Assembly (NCBI GenBank): GCA_016713245.1
Contig: JADJPM010000005.1
Location: 620,001 to 684,000, forward strand
Direction: 5' to 3'
Source of the DNA: Verrucomicrobiaceae bacterium
Lineage (GTDB): Bacteria > Verrucomicrobiota > Verrucomicrobiia > Verrucomicrobiales > Verrucomicrobiaceae
Length of the DNA: 64,000 nt
Shown: positions 62,532-64,000 of the stretch, piece by piece
How positions within the stretch are numbered: position 1 is the stretch's first letter
Layout: each line of letters starts with the position of its first letter
The notes under the pieces: model-generated
What the model was told of the DNA's origin: nothing
The model's input: the letters and a program-made list of their open reading frames with translations, nothing else
Databases searched by the model: none
Made by a program: the position numbers and the translations under genes

Positions 62532-63767
62532 TCAAGCCTGCTCCTTCGGTTTGATCATCAGCACGATGAAGACCGATACGATGCACAGACTGGCAAAGAC
62601 GCCGAAACTCACATTGAGCGGCACCTTGAGGTCGTTCATCTTGCCAAATCCCCAATCGGCGAGACCGCCGCTGAACATGCTGACGAAGTTCATGATGCCG
62701 TAGCCCGTGGCGCGGAGATGCGGGCGGGCGATCTGCGAGAGGATCGGCATGTTGTTGATGTCAAAGAATCCCCAGCCGATGCCAAAGAGGATGAGCGAGG
62801 CAATCGCCAGCCCGAAGGAGTGCATCGCGGGCGCATTGCCCACGCCGAAGAGCGCTGGGATGATGAAGATCATGCCGAGCGCACTCACTTGGATGCGTCC
62901 GCGTTGAGTCGATTTCATGCGACGATCCGCCAACCAACCGCCCAGCATCGCCGAACCAATGGCCGCAGCCTGCCAGTAGATGGAGGCGGACATGCCTGCG
63001 ATGCCCTGACTGATGTTGAATTCCTTTTGCAGGATCGCCGGCATCCAGTCCCGCACCACCCAGGCGGCCACCGCAGGCAGCGTGAAATAGAGCACGAGCA
63101 GGATGAAGGAGGCATTGGTGAGCAACTCACGCCCGGCGGTGAACACCGAGGGCCTTGTGTCGGCCGTGCTCGCCACTCGTGGCGCATCTCTCAGCAGGAG
63201 CAAGAGCGGCACGGCATACAGAATGCCAGCGAGCCCAGTGTAATCAAAAGCCCCGCGCCAGCCAAAGTCCGGCCACTCATTCACAAAGCCCGCGAAGCCA
63301 CCAATCATCACGCCGCAGTAGATGCCTGTCTGATGCACGCCCACCGCCCGCGACCGTGTGCCACCGGTGTGATAGTCCGCGATCATCGCCAGCGCCGCCG
63401 GGATATAAAAAGCCTCGCTCACGCCCATCGCCGTGCGTGTCCACAGCAGCTCCTGATACGAATGCACCTGGCCGGTATACCAGGTGATGGCCGACCACAC
63501 AACGAGGCTGCCGGTGATGGTGTATTTGCGGCTGAATCGATCCGCGATGTAGCCGCCGATGGGGCTGAAGAAGGCGTACACCCATTTGAACTGCCCGAGC
63601 ATGTAACCCCAATTCGTCTCGCTGCCGATGCTGGTGATGTCCTGCATGACGCTGACCTTCATCGACGCGATCATCTGCCGGTCGAGGTAGTTCAGCAGCG
63701 CCACGGGAAAGAGCAGCGCGACGACAGTCCATGCGTAGCGGCCGGGGGAGGTTGGATTTTCAGTCAT
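62532..63767 (-). CDS. MFS transporter, hexuronate/anion-cation symporter-like
   Basis: 411 residues with 12 predicted spans. The start RYAWTVVALLFPVALLNYLDR, the loop-2/3 motif GGYIADRFSRKYTITGSL and the RTAMGVSEAFYIPAALAMIADYH helix resemble the anion:cation symporter family (ExuT, NanT-like, D-galactonate). The likely substrate is a sugar acid, but no catabolic genes are beside it. It ends 87 bp before murB on the same strand. Confidence 0.88.
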   Translation of the reverse strand: MTENPTSPGRYAWTVVALLFPVALLNYLDRQMIASMKVSVMQDITSIGSETNWGYMLGQFKWVYAFFSPIGGYIADRFSRKYTITGSLVVWSAITWYTGQVHSYQELLWTRTAMGVSEAFYIPAALAMIADYHTGGTRSRAVGVHQTGIYCGVMIGGFAGFVNEWPDFGWRGAFDYTGLAGILYAVPLLLLLRDAPRVASTADTRPSVFTAGRELLTNASFILLVLYFTLPAVAAWVVRDWMPAILQKEFNISQGIAGMSASIYWQAAAIGSAMLGGWLADRRMKSTQRGRIQVSALGMIFIIPALFGVGNAPAMHSFGLAIASLILFGIGWGFFDINNMPILSQIARPHLRATGYGIMNFVSMFSGGLADWGFGKMNDLKVPLNVSFGVFASLCIVSVFIVLMIKPKEQA

Positions 63768-63853
63768 GAAGCTGCCATCGAAGCGTAACGGGCCGTTTTG
63801 GGCAAGATCGAAGCATGGTGGAGCTTTGTCGGGCCGATGACGATGCTTGATCC

Positions 63854-64000
63854 TTAAAGCGGCAGCGGCTGGTCTTCACCGATGACTTTCACTTCGAGTT
63901 CGAGCTGCACGCCGCGTTCTTCTTGGGCCTTTTCTTTGATCTTGGCGACGAGGTCGAGCACTTCGCGGGCAGTGGCTTTACCTTCGTTGACGATGAAATT
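63854..64000 (-). CDS. murB: UDP-N-acetylenolpyruvoylglucosamine reductase, C-terminal end (runs off right edge)
   Basis: Only the last 48 residues and stop are inside the window. NFIVNEGKATAREVLDLV and GVQLELEVKVIGE match the end of MurB, including the catalytic-region NF(I/V)VN and the GV.LE.EV strand. MurB makes UDP-MurNAc for peptidoglycan. Confidence 0.88.
   Translation of the reverse strand, partial: NFIVNEGKATAREVLDLVAKIKEKAQEERGVQLELEVKVIGEDQPLPL

Noticed and set aside
63806..63852. Inverted repeat GATCGAAGCAT/ATGCTTGATC after murB as a terminator
   Set aside because: Arms match with a bulge, the loop is 26 nt and no T-run follows on the minus strand.

Overview
The window reads as chromosomal DNA of a GC-rich, Gram-negative bacterium, most likely a member of the Verrucomicrobiota related to Prosthecobacter/Verrucomicrobium. 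This is inferred from gene style, not from a search: a TMTC-like multi-span protein, ECF-type sigma factor beside membrane Ser/Thr kinases, a kinase fused to C-type-lectin and lamin-tail domains, HldD for a heptose-containing LPS, and very weak Shine-Dalgarno signals. No rRNA, tRNA, CRISPR array, relaxase, integrase or intact insertion sequence was seen.

Layout. 1-2.7 kb: end of a glycosyltransferase-like membrane protein (running off the left edge), a metallo-beta-lactamase-fold hydrolase and a dihydrofolate-reductase-like gene. 2.6-7.8 kb: a segment bounded by an exact 50-bp direct repeat of the 3' end of that reductase gene, carrying a 1523-residue protein with a caspase-like His/Cys C-terminus. 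7.9-11.3 kb: lipoprotein, RlmM-like rRNA methyltransferase, a Tat-exported protein and a kinase-like protein. 11.6-16.3 kb: a P-loop ATPase overlapping a NACHT-NTPase/leucine-rich-repeat protein, an NLR-like pair that is a good anti-phage defence candidate. 16.6-23.1 kb: housekeeping genes leuB, hldD and the pyruvate dehydrogenase E1-alpha/E1-beta/E2 operon.

23.1-57.7 kb is the most remarkable part: a type IV secretion island. A 14-gene minus-strand operon (54.7 to 42.9 kb) encodes VirB2, B3, B4, a lipoprotein, VirB5, B6, two VirB8-like proteins, VirB9, VirB10, a second lipoprotein and, instead of VirB11, a single-domain ClpB-like AAA+ ATPase. A VirD4-type coupling protein lies at 30.8 kb, next to large proteins that look like translocated effectors: an alpha/beta-hydrolase with proline-rich repeats, an IQM-like (plant/fungal calmodulin-binding-protein-like) domain protein, a protein with an actin-fragmin-kinase/PI-kinase-like fold plus SH3-ligand-like proline motifs, two proteins with RasGAP-like patterns, and two glycine-zipper proteins. 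No relaxase or origin of transfer is visible, so protein export rather than conjugation is inferred. Six promoters in the island share a strict motif ([TC]GTCACA, 14-nt spacer, GG[AC]TA[ACT]T), which ties the secretion operon, coupling protein, effectors and a Ser/Thr kinase into one regulon and also settles several start codons. An ECF-type sigma factor and a sensor-like kinase sit directly beside the secretion operon.

57.8-64 kb: general genes (5-formyltetrahydrofolate cyclo-ligase, GlcD-type FAD oxidase, mannose-6-phosphate isomerase, DUF2071 protein, a PIN-domain toxin-antitoxin pair, an MFS transporter and the 3' end of murB).
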